Shown: positions 26,158 through 34,701 of the stretch, in pieces
How positions within the stretch are numbered: position 1 is the stretch's first letter
How the letters are laid out: every line of letters begins with the position of its first letter
Source of the DNA: Planctomycetota bacterium
GTDB lineage: Bacteria; Planctomycetota; PLA2
Direction: 5' to 3'
NCBI GenBank assembly: GCA_021776735.1
Contig: JAJFFH010000061.1
Span: 62,001 to 126,000, forward strand
Length of the DNA: 64,000 nt
Translations under genes and position numbers: made by a program
Notes under the pieces: generated by a model
The model's database searches: none
Told to the model about the DNA's origin: nothing
The model's input: the letters and a program-made list of their open reading frames with translations, nothing else

Positions 26158-26279
26158 TCGCACTCTGGAAGATTCACGATCGACTGACGCGCGCCCGCGT
26201 CCTTCGGCAACAAAGTTGCCGCCCGATTGTCAAAACCATCCTTCTGATCCCGGCTCGGTAATGGCACGGCAGCGGCACA

Positions 26280-26389
26280 TTCAAACGTCAGCCGGTCATC
26301 GAACGGCCACCGGAGCTACGTTCGAACGTCAGCCGGTCACCGAACGGCCACCGGAGCCAGCACGGCCGGTCGTCGAGCGCCACCGGGGG
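26280..26389 (+). repeat. Tandem 41-bp repeat, two full units and a partial third
   Basis: Units 26280-26320 and 26321-26361 each begin TTC(A/G)AACGTCAGCCGGTC, continue with GAACGGCCACCGGAGC, and differ at few positions. A decayed third unit follows. The same sequence occurs inverted at 501-556. The tract fills most of the 282-bp gap before the next gene. Confidence 0.8.
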
Positions 26390-26439
26390 GCCGGGCCGCC
26401 GCGGGAGCCGGGCGCGCGCGTTCGGTTTAGACTATTGCC

Positions 26440-28098
26440 ATGCGGTACTTCGTTGTCTTGATTGCGGGCCTGGTGGTTCTTGGCGCGCGCGGGTCGGCTT
26501 GTCTTGCGGAGCCCTGGCAGGCTCCGGTGCACAAGGCGAACGGCATCAACGTCTCGGAAGGTGCGTCGGCGCGGTACGCCGAAACATTTGCGCTGCTTCG
26601 CGTCGCATGGACCAAGGATTCCGACGACGGGGCGCTGCTTCGTCTCGCGACGTACCTGGATCAGCTCGGGCGGCTGCGGGAACTCCGGCCGATCGTCATG
26701 AAGCAGGTCAAGGATGTCCCGAAAGCGCAGGGACGAATGCGCGGACTCTACGGGCGTACCCTCGTCGCGGAAGCGCGCGCGATGGGGCTCGGAGGCTTCG
26801 GGGGAGTCATCATCGTCAACGGAAAACGCCGGGCGTTTCCCATACCCCAGCGTTTGATCCCGCCGGCGGCCAAGAAACTGTTCGTGGAAGCCGCGCCGCA
26901 CCTTCGCGCCGGGCTCCGCGCCGTGCCCAACGACGACAAGCTCCGGACGGATCTCGCCCAGGCCCTCGAGGGAATCGACCCCAAGGAGAACGCGACCGAA
27001 GCGCGCGAGCTGCGGCTGCAAGCGGGCGCGATCGTCGCGCTCCGGGTCGGGCCGGCCCCCGCCCCCCTCTCCAACCTCCTCGCGAAGATGGCCCTGCTCG
27101 ACCACGAAGCCAACGCGCTTGAGCTGTTGCGCCCACACCCACAACACGACAAGGCCGAGTTGTTGCACAAAAGAGCGCTCGTCTTCGCGTTCTGCTCGCA
27201 CACGATTCCGTTCGAGTACGAGCCGGCGGTGTACGGCCCCGTCTCGCTGCTCGCGCCGCGCGCGCTACTCAACCAGCACCTCACGCGGAAGTACAACCAG
27301 GGAACCGACACGATCGGCACCGTTGCGCCGCGCATCTTTCCGGTCTCGCAGGCCAAGCGCGAAGCGATCATCGAAACGCTGGGGCTCGACGCGAGCGACG
27401 CGGCTGCCGCCGCACTTCTCGGCGCGCTGCGGCACTCGAATCAACGCGCGGCGGATGTCGATGCGATCGCGCGCACGCTCAAGAAGTCCGCGTACCCCGT
27501 GATCAAGGTGCACCTCGCGAAGCTGCTCTCGAGTGCGCTGTTTCACGATGCGTCCGGCTACAGTCCGGTCGCGCAGCGCGTGCTGGTCGGCTTGGCCGCA
27601 GACCTCGGCGTGACGGAAGCCCGGCCCGCCCTGCGCGCGGCTCTCCGCTTTGACACCGACCTGAACTGTCCGCGCGGGATCGTCGCCGCACTCGGTCGAC
27701 TCGGAGAGCCGACCGACGCGAAGCTGTTGCTTGCGCTCGCTGCCAACCCGGACCGCGACGTCTTCTTTCGCCGTCAGGCCGTGGCCGCACTCGCCCGCCT
27801 CGCGCCCGACCGGCTCGGCGAACTGCCCGACGAGCCGCTGCTGGGCCTCGCCGTTGCCGCCGCGCGCTACGGCAAGACCCCGACCGAAGAGCTCAAGGGA
27901 CGCCTCCTTGCCGCAATCGGAACGGAACACGAAACCGACGACGCCGCGACCTACTGCGTTGAATTCGGCATCACGGACGCGCTGCCGGCGCTCGAAGAAT
28001 TCACGTCGGGCCGCGACAAGAACCACCCGTCGTACAACATCGTCCGCAAGGCGATCACGGCACTCAAGAACAAGGCCCGCGCGAACGGCGGCGGTTAG
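26440..28098 (+). CDS. Exported HEAT-like repeat protein
   Basis: 552 residues with a cleavable signal peptide (VVLIAGLVVLGARGSACLAE). The mature chain is helical. The N-terminal third resembles TPR packing, and the C-terminal half has HEAT-like units (RGIVAALGRLGEPTDAKLLL, then RRQAVAALARLAPDRLGELP). Such repeats bind proteins; no catalytic motif is seen. Ala-Pro-Ala-Pro-Leu near residue 208 comes from the polar C-rich word. It is preceded by the 41-bp tandem repeats and ends in a 127-bp convergent gap. Confidence 0.65.
   Translation: MRYFVVLIAGLVVLGARGSACLAEPWQAPVHKANGINVSEGASARYAETFALLRVAWTKDSDDGALLRLATYLDQLGRLRELRPIVMKQVKDVPKAQGRMRGLYGRTLVAEARAMGLGGFGGVIIVNGKRRAFPIPQRLIPPAAKKLFVEAAPHLRAGLRAVPNDDKLRTDLAQALEGIDPKENATEARELRLQAGAIVALRVGPAPAPLSNLLAKMALLDHEANALELLRPHPQHDKAELLHKRALVFAFCSHTIPFEYEPAVYGPVSLLAPRALLNQHLTRKYNQGTDTIGTVAPRIFPVSQAKREAIIETLGLDASDAAAAALLGALRHSNQRAADVDAIARTLKKSAYPVIKVHLAKLLSSALFHDASGYSPVAQRVLVGLAADLGVTEARPALRAALRFDTDLNCPRGIVAALGRLGEPTDAKLLLALAANPDRDVFFRRQAVAALARLAPDRLGELPDEPLLGLAVAAARYGKTPTEELKGRLLAAIGTEHETDDAATYCVEFGITDALPALEEFTSGRDKNHPSYNIVRKAITALKNKARANGGG
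27055..27067 (+). repeat. Polar C-rich word, exact
   Basis: GCCCCCGCCCCCC followed by TCTCC in the HEAT-like protein gene. Confidence 0.65.
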
Positions 28099-28225
28099 GC
28101 GCGGCCCCGCCCCCCTTGGCCCGCGTGAACGGCGCCGGTGCCGTCCAAGGATTGTTTCTGCGCGTATGCATCGGGCCGATACTCCACGTCGCCATCAACA
28201 GTGCGGACTACCCAACTCAAGATTC

Positions 28226-28969
28226 CTACGGGCGCACGAGGTCGGCGTACGAGAAGTTACTGCGGAACTCGCAGCACGACCCGACCTCGCCCTCGACGCG
28301 AAACACGAGATCGCCCCAGTCGATGTCGTAGTCGAAGACCCCGGCCCCGATTTCAGGATCGTCGATCACGCCCTCTCCGTCGCCTAGGCCGCCCGCGATG
28401 CCGTCCACCGGCCGCCCCGGGGCGAAGAACTGCAAGAGCACGTCGGTGCGGGTCACGCCGAGATCGACGAAGCCGCGCACGAAGTACTCGACGAAGAACT
28501 CGTCGGTCGGTCCGTCGCGCCGCGCGGTCGCGTTCACGTCGAGCGTGACGACCGTGAAACGACTCCCGGGTGTCTCGCCGTCGTAGTCCAGCCGGTAGTC
28601 GATCGCCACCTCGAGCCCGTCGCTGCCGGCGAACGAGAACGCGAACGGATCCTCGACCGGCGTGCCATCGACCACAATACGCAGCGCGACCTCGCCGGAT
28701 CCGAAGCCCAGCCCGGGCCGGTCCGCCGCCGGCAGCGAGTACCGCACGGTGAAACCGTTCGCCGCCGTCGCCGGCTCGAAGATGTTTAGCTCGGAGGCGT
28801 CGTCGCCGGCGAGGGCGTTGTCGCTCGCGTGAAACACCACGCGCATCATGTCGGAGACGTCTTCCGCCAGAAAGTCCTCCTCGAATTCGAACAGACCGAA
28901 GCTCGACGAACTGCAACCCAGAAGAGTCAGCCCCAGGACGGCGATGTAGGTGGCCTTCAACGTGGACAA
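28226..28969 (-). CDS. Lipoprotein of unknown function
   Basis: 247 residues. TTG 28969 is chosen because AGGAGG lies five bases upstream and the frame then gives a lipoprotein signal (YIAVLGLTLLGC). The mature protein is acidic and beta-rich (VALRIVVDGTPVEDPFAFSF, then VAIDYRLDYDGETPGSRFTV). No family is recognised. The Ile-Ala-Val of the signal peptide is encoded by GGACGGCGATG on the opposite strand, an 11-bp match to the dispersed word. Confidence 0.6.
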   Translation of the reverse strand: MSTLKATYIAVLGLTLLGCSSSSFGLFEFEEDFLAEDVSDMMRVVFHASDNALAGDDASELNIFEPATAANGFTVRYSLPAADRPGLGFGSGEVALRIVVDGTPVEDPFAFSFAGSDGLEVAIDYRLDYDGETPGSRFTVVTLDVNATARRDGPTDEFFVEYFVRGFVDLGVTRTDVLLQFFAPGRPVDGIAGGLGDGEGVIDDPEIGAGVFDYDIDWGDLVFRVEGEVGSCCEFRSNFSYADLVRP

Positions 28970-29092
28970 CGTGTCCTCCTGATCGTGTGATGTCCGGCCC
29001 CAAACCCGGGAAACCGGCTTGCGCTCGCTCTGATGCACGCCGCGTGCCGCCCTCAAGGGGATAGTCGAAAATCCGATCATGGAGGCATGGGG

Positions 29093-29638
29093 ATGAGGGG
29101 ACTCGCGCTGTTCGTGCTGCTGTTTGCGGCGGCTTGCGGCAAGACGCACAAGGCCGGCAAGACGCCGAAGGAAACCGTCAAGAGTTTCGAGGCGGCGATT
29201 CGCGACCTTGAACTGGGGCAGTGCTACGGCCTGCTGACCAAGAGTGCGCAGCGCGAGGTCGATGGAGCGATGCGCGCGCTCAAGGGGATGGCGGCGGCGC
29301 TGCCGTCGGACAAGCTCGCGGACATCGGGATGAAGGGGATCAAGGACATGACCACCTCCGAAGTCATGGACGCCTCGATCAAGTACGCGAAGAGGTCCCA
29401 GCCCACGTCGCTCAAGCGGCTGAAGCAGTTGCAACTCGTGGTGCTCGAAGTCAAGGAGTACGGCGACCGCGCCCGCGTGCGGGTTTGCCAGATTCTTGGC
29501 GGACGCGAACGGGAGTTCATGCTGCCGATGGCGCGCGAGGGTGGCCTTTGGAAGATCGACTCGGGCATCGCCAGCCTGAACCTGCCGGTGCGGCTCGGTC
29601 CCGACCTTCAGGCCGCCGCGACCCCCGTGTTCACCTGA
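29093..29638 (+). CDS. Small lipoprotein, NTF2-like/DUF4878-like
   Basis: 181 residues. ATG 29093 has GGAGG at 29081-29085 at good spacing; ATG 29087 is too close to it. The signal ends in AAACGK (lipobox). The mature part begins TPKETVKSFEAAIRDLELGQ and continues with LKQLQLVVLEVKEYGDRARV, the pattern of cystatin/NTF2-like stress lipoproteins. Role unknown. It stops 2 bp before the convergent gene. Confidence 0.65.
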   Translation: MRGLALFVLLFAAACGKTHKAGKTPKETVKSFEAAIRDLELGQCYGLLTKSAQREVDGAMRALKGMAAALPSDKLADIGMKGIKDMTTSEVMDASIKYAKRSQPTSLKRLKQLQLVVLEVKEYGDRARVRVCQILGGREREFMLPMAREGGLWKIDSGIASLNLPVRLGPDLQAAATPVFT

Positions 29639-29640
29639 GG

Positions 29641-30495
29641 TTAGTTCTTCTTGTCCGGCGGGTCACGCCGGACCGACTTCAGGATCGCGCGTATGGTCGG
29701 TGCCACGTCCGCGGCCACGGCTTCGGGAATGATCATCGCGGCGGAATGGCCGTGCGCGCTGACGAGACGCAACAGCAGGTCCTTGAAGCGACTCTCGATC
29801 GGCACCCGGCTGCCCCCCAGAAACTCGATCTTCTCAGGATGTTTCGCATTGGGGGGCTTCAGGTTGGGCGGCGCCCGCAGAGTCTGCCCCGACGCGAGGA
29901 TCACCGTCGGCGCCTTTCGCGCACCGAGCGACGGGCCCGCGATGCGCAGCTTTCCGTCCGCCCTGGTCGCCTGCCAGCCGCGCGGAACGCGCACCTTCAA
30001 GGCGCCGATCGAGTGTTTTTTCCAGCGCACGGAAAGCGATCGCTCGATGCGGTCGAACGTGCCCCCGGGAAAATGCGACGCGTGCGCAGAAAAATCGAGC
30101 ACCCAGTACGAGTCCCCCAAGAGCACGACGCTGAAGCGCGCCCGACCCTTCTCGCCCTCCTTGAGAAACCGGAGCCCAACGCGAATGCACGGAAACGCCC
30201 CGCCCCCGACGGTCTTGCGTATCTGCGCCGTTTTCGTCCAGCCCGGTCGTTTCAGCACCTGCGCCAAGAGCCTCTTGGCAACGGTCTCAAGCGGTGCATT
30301 CGCCGACCCGACACGCTGAAGCACGAGCCGAGGAACGCCCTTGCCCAGACGCGGCCCTTCGACCGCCAGTGCAACATCGCCCTTGTCTTGCGTCACAACC
30401 TTCCAGGTACGCGGAAACCAAACCCCGACCTCATGCTTTTTGGACCAGGAGAGATCGGGTGCGGCCAAGGAAACGAAGAGAAGCGCGGCAATCAC
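29641..30495 (-). CDS. Exported protein of unknown function
   Basis: 284 residues with a short signal peptide (MIAALLFVSLAAPDLSWSK) from GTG 30495. Two similar beta-rich halves are suggested by EVGVWFPRTWKVVTQDKGDV and LKVRVPRGWQATRADGKLRI, both of the 'V..P..W.....G' kind seen in proteins that wrap lipids or peptides. No catalytic site was found. It is divergent from the sigma-54 regulator operon, with its start 18 bp from the first operator palindrome. Confidence 0.55.
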   Translation of the reverse strand: MIAALLFVSLAAPDLSWSKKHEVGVWFPRTWKVVTQDKGDVALAVEGPRLGKGVPRLVLQRVGSANAPLETVAKRLLAQVLKRPGWTKTAQIRKTVGGGAFPCIRVGLRFLKEGEKGRARFSVVLLGDSYWVLDFSAHASHFPGGTFDRIERSLSVRWKKHSIGALKVRVPRGWQATRADGKLRIAGPSLGARKAPTVILASGQTLRAPPNLKPPNAKHPEKIEFLGGSRVPIESRFKDLLLRLVSAHGHSAAMIIPEAVAADVAPTIRAILKSVRRDPPDKKN

Positions 30496-30513
30496 ACGAT
30501 CAGCGTATCAGGA

Positions 30514-30550
30514 GGTCGGTTTTTGGACCCGCCTGGCCGGGTTCCCGACC
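30514..30550 (+). promoter_or_regulatory. Tandem palindromes, predicted activator-binding site
   Basis: GGTCGG-TTTT-TGGACC (30514-30529) and GGCCGG-GTTC-CCGACC (30535-30550), 21 bp apart centre to centre. The proximal site ends 31 bp before the -24/-12 promoter. The same paired arrangement occurs at 35550-35585 and 36457-36492. Confidence 0.7.
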
Positions 30551-30581
30551 GGAACTCAGGGCTGAAACCGCATGCGCTCGC

Positions 30582-30598
30582 TTGGCCCGGTCGTTGCT
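30582..30598 (+). promoter_or_regulatory. Sigma-54 (-24/-12) promoter
   Basis: TTGGCCCGGTCGTTGCT against the consensus YTGGCACGRNNNTTGCW: only the A after TGGC differs. The expected +1 is 30609, two bases before the GTG of the small gene. It would make the RtcR-like regulator autoregulated. Confidence 0.75.
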
Positions 30599-30610
30599 CA
30601 AACAAGACGC

Positions 30611-30808
30611 GTGGCGTCCACGAACGGCAACCAGGAACTGCGCAACGCAATCGAGCACTGCGTGCGCGCGATCCTCGAATCGGGGTTCGGCCGCTTTCAG
30701 GTTCGAGCCGAACGCACGCGCCCCGACCGCATCCGCGTCCATGTGGACGGCGGCATCTACTCGCAGGTAATCTATGTTCGCGTCAATAGGGAGGATCAGG
30801 AACCATGA
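30611..30808 (+). CDS. Small protein encoded ahead of the RtcR-like regulator
   Basis: 65 residues if started at GTG 30611, which is +3 of the predicted sigma-54 transcript; the in-frame ATG at 30572 lies upstream of that promoter's start point. Sequence: an N-terminal helix (ELRNAIEHCVRAILESGFGR) followed by a beta hairpin (RIRVHVDGGIYSQVIYVRVN). No family is recognised. The stop overlaps the regulator ATG as ATGA, so the two are coupled. It could be a partner or inhibitor of the regulator. Confidence 0.6.
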   Translation: MASTNGNQELRNAIEHCVRAILESGFGRFQVRAERTRPDRIRVHVDGGIYSQVIYVRVNREDQEP

Positions 30809-32271
30809 GCAAACATCTCTTCACCTGGATGGGAACGGCGGACCTGAACGGGATCCACCAGCCACTACGCGCCGGGCCCGTTGCTGCGGCGCTGAAGGAC
30901 AAGTACTACGACGAGGTCCATCTCCTCCGAAGCCCGCGCGACCAGTTGCCGGAAAAGTTCCACGAAAAGTGGGACATCTGGTGCGAGTGGGTTCAGGAGT
31001 ACGCCACCAAGAGATTCACGAGCATCGCCAATCCCGCGCTGCGCACCGCCATGGACTGGGAAGGGATCATGGACGCGGCGCGCTCGGCGATCAAGACCGT
31101 GATCAAGAAGGACCCGAAAGGCGAGCTGACGTTTTTCTTGAGCCCCGGCACGTCCGCCATGTCCGCGGTCTGGATCATCCTTTCCAAGACCGATTTTCAG
31201 GCTCGCTTGGTCGAGTCTTCGAACTGGGAAACCAAGCGCGACGACTCGCTCCAACTCACCGAAGTTCCGTTCGCCCTTGCACTTCGCCGAGGCGCCGGAG
31301 CGGGCGGGCTCATGACGTTTGAGGACATTCCCGATCGGCACGAGCCGATGAAGGACGTTCTCGATGTCGCCCGGCGCGCGGCCCAGACCGACGCGGCGAT
31401 CCTGCTTCACGCCGAAACCGGCTCCGGAAAGGAGGTCTTCGCGCAGGCGATTCATCGCGAGAGTCCCCGCGCAGGCGGCAGGCTCGTCCCCTGCAACTGC
31501 GCCGCGTTCTCGCCCGCGCTTGTCGAGAGCGAGCTGTTTGGCCACCGGAAGGGCGCGTTCACGGATGCCAAGGAAGACCGTGCCGGGCTGTTCGAGGCCG
31601 CGAATGGCGGCACGGTCTTTCTCGACGAGGTCGGCGAACTGTCGCTCGAGACCCAGGCGAAGCTGCTGCGCGTGCTGGATCAAGGGCGCGTGCGCCGGCT
31701 CGGCGAGACCGACGAGAGGCCGATCGACGTGCGCATCGTCGCGGCGACGAACCGTGACCTCAAGAAGATGTGTCGCGATCGCACGTTTCGCGAAGACCTG
31801 TACTACCGACTCGCCCCGATCACCATCGGTATCCCCCCGCTACGGCGTCGCCACCCGGACGATCGACGCGCCCATCTGACACGGGAATTCGACGCCATCA
31901 ACGGGCAGTTCGGTCGCCGGATGGAGCTGTCCGACGACGCCTGGTCCAAGCTCGACGAGTTCGCGTGGCCGGGCAACATCCGAGAGGTCAAGAACGTGAT
32001 GCAGTACTGCATGGCCACCGTTCCGGCGGACGGCGTCATCCGGGCCAAGCACCTGGCCGTCCGGCTCGATGATCCGATCACGAGCGGGCACCCGATCCTG
32101 GATCGACCCCTGGCAGAGTGCGACACGGCAGAGAAACTGCTGCGCTACGAGTACGTCAAGCGCGCGATCCAGAAGGCGGGGACGCAGGTAGCGGCGGCTG
32201 AGCTGCTGCCGTTCCAACACGGGGCCGTCAAGGAGTCCGTGAAGTGGGCCCGCGACCACGCGGTCGAGTAA
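30805..32271 (+). CDS. RtcR-like sigma-54 activator with CARF-like sensor domain
   Basis: 488 residues. Residues 1-160 resemble the CARF-type domain of Rtc[20 protein letters not shown] (113-131) corresponds to the nucleotide-binding loop region, followed by ARLVESS. Residues ~170-400 are a sigma-54 AAA+ domain: Walker A ETGSGKE (204-210), the sigma-54-contact loop GAFTDA (250-255, usually GAFTGA), Walker B VFLDEVGE, and [13 protein letters not shown]. The C-terminus ([18 protein letters not shown]) should hold the DNA-binding helix-turn-helix, but it is atypical. In RtcR the CARF domain senses RNA-end or cyclic nucleotide ligands. Here no rtcA or rtcB is nearby. It probably activates the promoters at 30582, 35518, 36415 and 36534. 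Confidence 0.88.
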   Translation: MSKHLFTWMGTADLNGIHQPLRAGPVAAALKDKYYDEVHLLRSPRDQLPEKFHEKWDIWCEWVQEYATKRFTSIANPALRTAMDWEGIMDAARSAIKTVIKKDPKGELTFFLSPGTSAMSAVWIILSKTDFQARLVESSNWETKRDDSLQLTEVPFALALRRGAGAGGLMTFEDIPDRHEPMKDVLDVARRAAQTDAAILLHAETGSGKEVFAQAIHRESPRAGGRLVPCNCAAFSPALVESELFGHRKGAFTDAKEDRAGLFEAANGGTVFLDEVGELSLETQAKLLRVLDQGRVRRLGETDERPIDVRIVAATNRDLKKMCRDRTFREDLYYRLAPITIGIPPLRRRHPDDRRAHLTREFDAINGQFGRRMELSDDAWSKLDEFAWPGNIREVKNVMQYCMATVPADGVIRAKHLAVRLDDPITSGHPILDRPLAECDTAEKLLRYEYVKRAIQKAGTQVAAAELLPFQHGAVKESVKWARDHAVE

Positions 32272-32292
32272 GAGCGGCGGGACCCGCGCGTA

Positions 32293-32736
32293 TCAGCCGT
32301 CTCGCAGGACTCGGCTTCGGGCTTGGCGCAAAAGATCTTCGCGGTCGTCGGATCGGACTCTGCTCTTCGGGGCGGTTGCGCGCACGCGGCGTTCGAGTTC
32401 CGCGACGGTTGCGCGGCGTTGCTTGAGCCCGCGCCGACGCCGTTCCGCCGCGCGTTTTCGCTCTCGCAGTTGTTCCAGAGCGGACTCTTCCGTGCCGCGA
32501 CTGCGTAGCATCGACAGTGCCAGGTCTGCCTCGCGAGCGCGCGCGCTCTCTTCGCGAATGCGTCGATCGAGGTCGCGGGCGTAGCCCGACAAGCGGGCGG
32601 CCAGGGCGAACGGATCCTCGGGCGACCCCGGCGCGGTCACCGCGCGATCCTCGGCCGGGCACGCGTATGGCCACGAAGAGCGACCCGCGGCAAAGCCGGC
32701 GGCCAACAGGGCGAAGGCGAAAGACATCTTCTTCAT
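32293..32736 (-). CDS. Exported coiled-coil protein, last gene of the ABC operon
   Basis: 147 residues. A signal peptide (MKKMSFAFALLAAGFAAG) is followed by a strongly charged helical region with heptad character (YARDLDRRIREESARAREAD and ALEQLRERKRAAERRRRGLK). It begins 18 bp after the permease stop, preceded by GGAAAT. A periplasmic helical partner of the ABC complex, as in MacA-like adaptors, is possible but unproven. Confidence 0.6.
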   Translation of the reverse strand: MKKMSFAFALLAAGFAAGRSSWPYACPAEDRAVTAPGSPEDPFALAARLSGYARDLDRRIREESARAREADLALSMLRSRGTEESALEQLRERKRAAERRRRGLKQRRATVAELERRVRATAPKSRVRSDDREDLLRQARSRVLRDG

Positions 32737-32754
32737 GGGATTTCCTCTCAGTGC

Positions 32755-34701
32755 CTAGCCTTGTGCGCGCAGCGACTCCACGGGGTGCCGGCGCGCGGCA
32801 CGCACGGCCGGAAACACCACACCGGCAAGCGAGAACAAGACGGACACGGCCAAGGCGACGGCGAACAGCCACCAAAGATCGAGCGCAAGCACGGACGAGG
32901 GAGCGCCGTCGCCGAAGACGCGTCTCAACAGGCCGGCCAAGGCGTTCTCCCCGAGCGCAAGTACGAACACGGCGGCGACGAACGCGACGCAGCCGATCAG
33001 CGCTGCCTGAATGGCGAACACCGAAACGATGGCGCCCGGCGCAACACCGTGCGCGCGCAGGATGCCGATCTCGCGCACGCGGCTTCTGATGTTGAGACTG
33101 GCCGTGACGCCGTTGCCGACCATCGCGTTCAACGCCGCGCCGAGTACAAACACCGCCACGAGCACGGCGAGGACATGGCCGAGTTTGCGCAGCGACCGCT
33201 GCTCGGCGAGCCGATCCTCGGTGCGGTAGCCGGCGTCCCGCAGTCGCTCGCCCACGGACTCGACATCGTCCGCGGACCGCGCAATCACGACCGCGCGCAA
33301 GGCCCCGCGCGCCCGCGCCACCTCGCGCGGCGATTCAAAGCGCGCCCGCGTTTCGTTGTACAACGCCGCACCCCGCTGCCAACGCCGCACGCCACGCAGG
33401 AACGCCCGCGGCGCAAAGGCGAAAGGCATCGCCGTCCGTCCCTGTATTCGGACGGGAACGGTCAAAACATCACCGGGGCCGCGCCCGGTGCCGCGCGTGA
33501 ACCGCAACTCGGACACGGGCTCGCGACCCGCCGGCCAGACCACCCCGGGCACGACGGCGTCTTCGCGCATCCAGCTCCCGGCGGTCAACGCGCCCCGCTC
33601 GAAGCGCCGCGGGTCATCCGCGCCGGTCCCGACCACGCGCAGCGCGCCGCCGGCGGACCGCGCCTCGACCGCAACCTCGGCGAACGCCGCCAGGCACACC
33701 GGCCGGCTCAGCCGCAAGGTCGTGACGAGCGACGGTTCGACGAGACCGCGCGGATGACGCGTATCGCGCACCAGGAACCGAATCCAGCGCACCGGAAACG
33801 CCGCCCACGCCGGGGTGGATGACCCGGACGGAAGCGAGCGGGCCTGCTCGCGCCGAAGCGCAGGGCGCGAAGGCGGAACGGCGATGTCCTTGATCGATCC
33901 CGCACCGTTGCGGTCAAACGAGATCGACAGCTCGCGCGCGAGACGCGGCAGTTCGGCCACGTGTTGCGCATCGACATACACGATCGCGCGAACGCGCGGC
34001 GCGCGCGCGGCCGCACCGTCGTCCGAGAGCGAGTCCACGCGACGCGTGCACCACAGGTCGAGTCGCTGCACGAGCGCGACCGGTGCCAGGATGCGATTGG
34101 TCGCGCTCGATCGTAGGGTTCCGGCGACGCGCACCGGAATGCGCAGTTGCCTGGTGCGCCCGCCGTCGGACCGTGCGACCTCGAGCACCATGCGCGTGTC
34201 CGCGTCCGCGCCGGTGCCCCCGCCCCCCTCCTTTTCCCTTTTCTCCTCGTTTCCATGCACGAAGAACCCACGCGGCACGAGAATCTCGTGCGCGCCCGGC
34301 GCGGACAGGCCGCGGCCCGCGGCGAGGCGGCGCGGCGCGGCGATCGGATCGTTTGAAACAATGCCTTGCGCAACGACATCGACGGCGCGACCGTTCGGAA
34401 GCACGAGGCGCACGCCGATTTCGACACACGGATACGCCTGCACGACGCGCGGCCACGCGGCAATCTCTTCGAGGCGCGCCGGCGTGAAGCGGGAGCCTTG
34501 CGCGATGTCGGGTGCGGTCGCGACGAGGCGCGTGAGCACGCCGGTGTCGATCGTCGCGCGCTGGCGCTGGTAGACGCGCACACCGAGGCCGCCGAGGACG
34601 AGCAGGTACAGGCACGCGACGGAGACGACGCCCGCATTGAGCAGGGCGAGGCCGCGCCGGTGCCGCAGGTCCGACAACGCGAAGCGCAACAGGTTGTTCA
34701 C
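32755..34701 (-). CDS. FtsX-like ABC permease with large periplasmic domain
   Basis: 648 residues. One N-terminal helix (LLNAGVVSVACLYLLVLGG), a ~430-residue extracytoplasmic domain, then three C-terminal helices with FtsX/MacB-type sequence (SRVREIGILRAHGVAPGAIV). MacB/LolC/FtsX permeases couple ATP hydrolysis to work on the periplasmic side rather than classical transport. GTG 34701 has AGGAGG upstream and overlaps the preceding stop (GTGA). The periplasmic domain contains IKDIAVPPSRPALRREQARS, encoded by a long-form repeat copy, plus GGGGTGADAD from the C-rich word and RTAMPF from a 13-mer. Three repeat insertions in one domain is unusual. Confidence 0.8.
   Translation of the reverse strand: MNNLLRFALSDLRHRRGLALLNAGVVSVACLYLLVLGGLGVRVYQRQRATIDTGVLTRLVATAPDIAQGSRFTPARLEEIAAWPRVVQAYPCVEIGVRLVLPNGRAVDVVAQGIVSNDPIAAPRRLAAGRGLSAPGAHEILVPRGFFVHGNEEKREKEGGGGTGADADTRMVLEVARSDGGRTRQLRIPVRVAGTLRSSATNRILAPVALVQRLDLWCTRRVDSLSDDGAAARAPRVRAIVYVDAQHVAELPRLARELSISFDRNGAGSIKDIAVPPSRPALRREQARSLPSGSSTPAWAAFPVRWIRFLVRDTRHPRGLVEPSLVTTLRLSRPVCLAAFAEVAVEARSAGGALRVVGTGADDPRRFERGALTAGSWMREDAVVPGVVWPAGREPVSELRFTRGTGRGPGDVLTVPVRIQGRTAMPFAFAPRAFLRGVRRWQRGAALYNETRARFESPREVARARGALRAVVIARSADDVESVGERLRDAGYRTEDRLAEQRSLRKLGHVLAVLVAVFVLGAALNAMVGNGVTASLNIRSRVREIGILRAHGVAPGAIVSVFAIQAALIGCVAFVAAVFVLALGENALAGLLRRVFGDGAPSSVLALDLWWLFAVALAVSVLFSLAGVVFPAVRAARRHPVESLRAQG
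33427..33439 (-). repeat. 13-mer word, exact copy
   Basis: Minus-strand ACGGACGGCGATG followed by CCTTTCG in the permease gene, in the less common frame Arg-Thr-Ala-Met-Pro. Confidence 0.85.
33850..33889 (+). repeat. Long-form dispersed repeat (40 bp)
   Basis: GCGCCGAAGCGCAGGGCGCG then AAGGCGGAACGGCGATGTCC, antisense to the permease gene. Near-identical to 25189-25227. Confidence 0.75.
34216..34228 (+). repeat. Polar C-rich word, exact
   Basis: GCCCCCGCCCCCC followed by TCCTTTTCCC. The permease gene runs on the other strand, so the word keeps its + orientation independently of gene direction. Confidence 0.65.

Noticed and set aside
30572-30610. ATG 30572 as start of the small regulator-linked gene
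   Set aside because: It lies upstream of the predicted sigma-54 transcription start and would place the promoter inside the gene.
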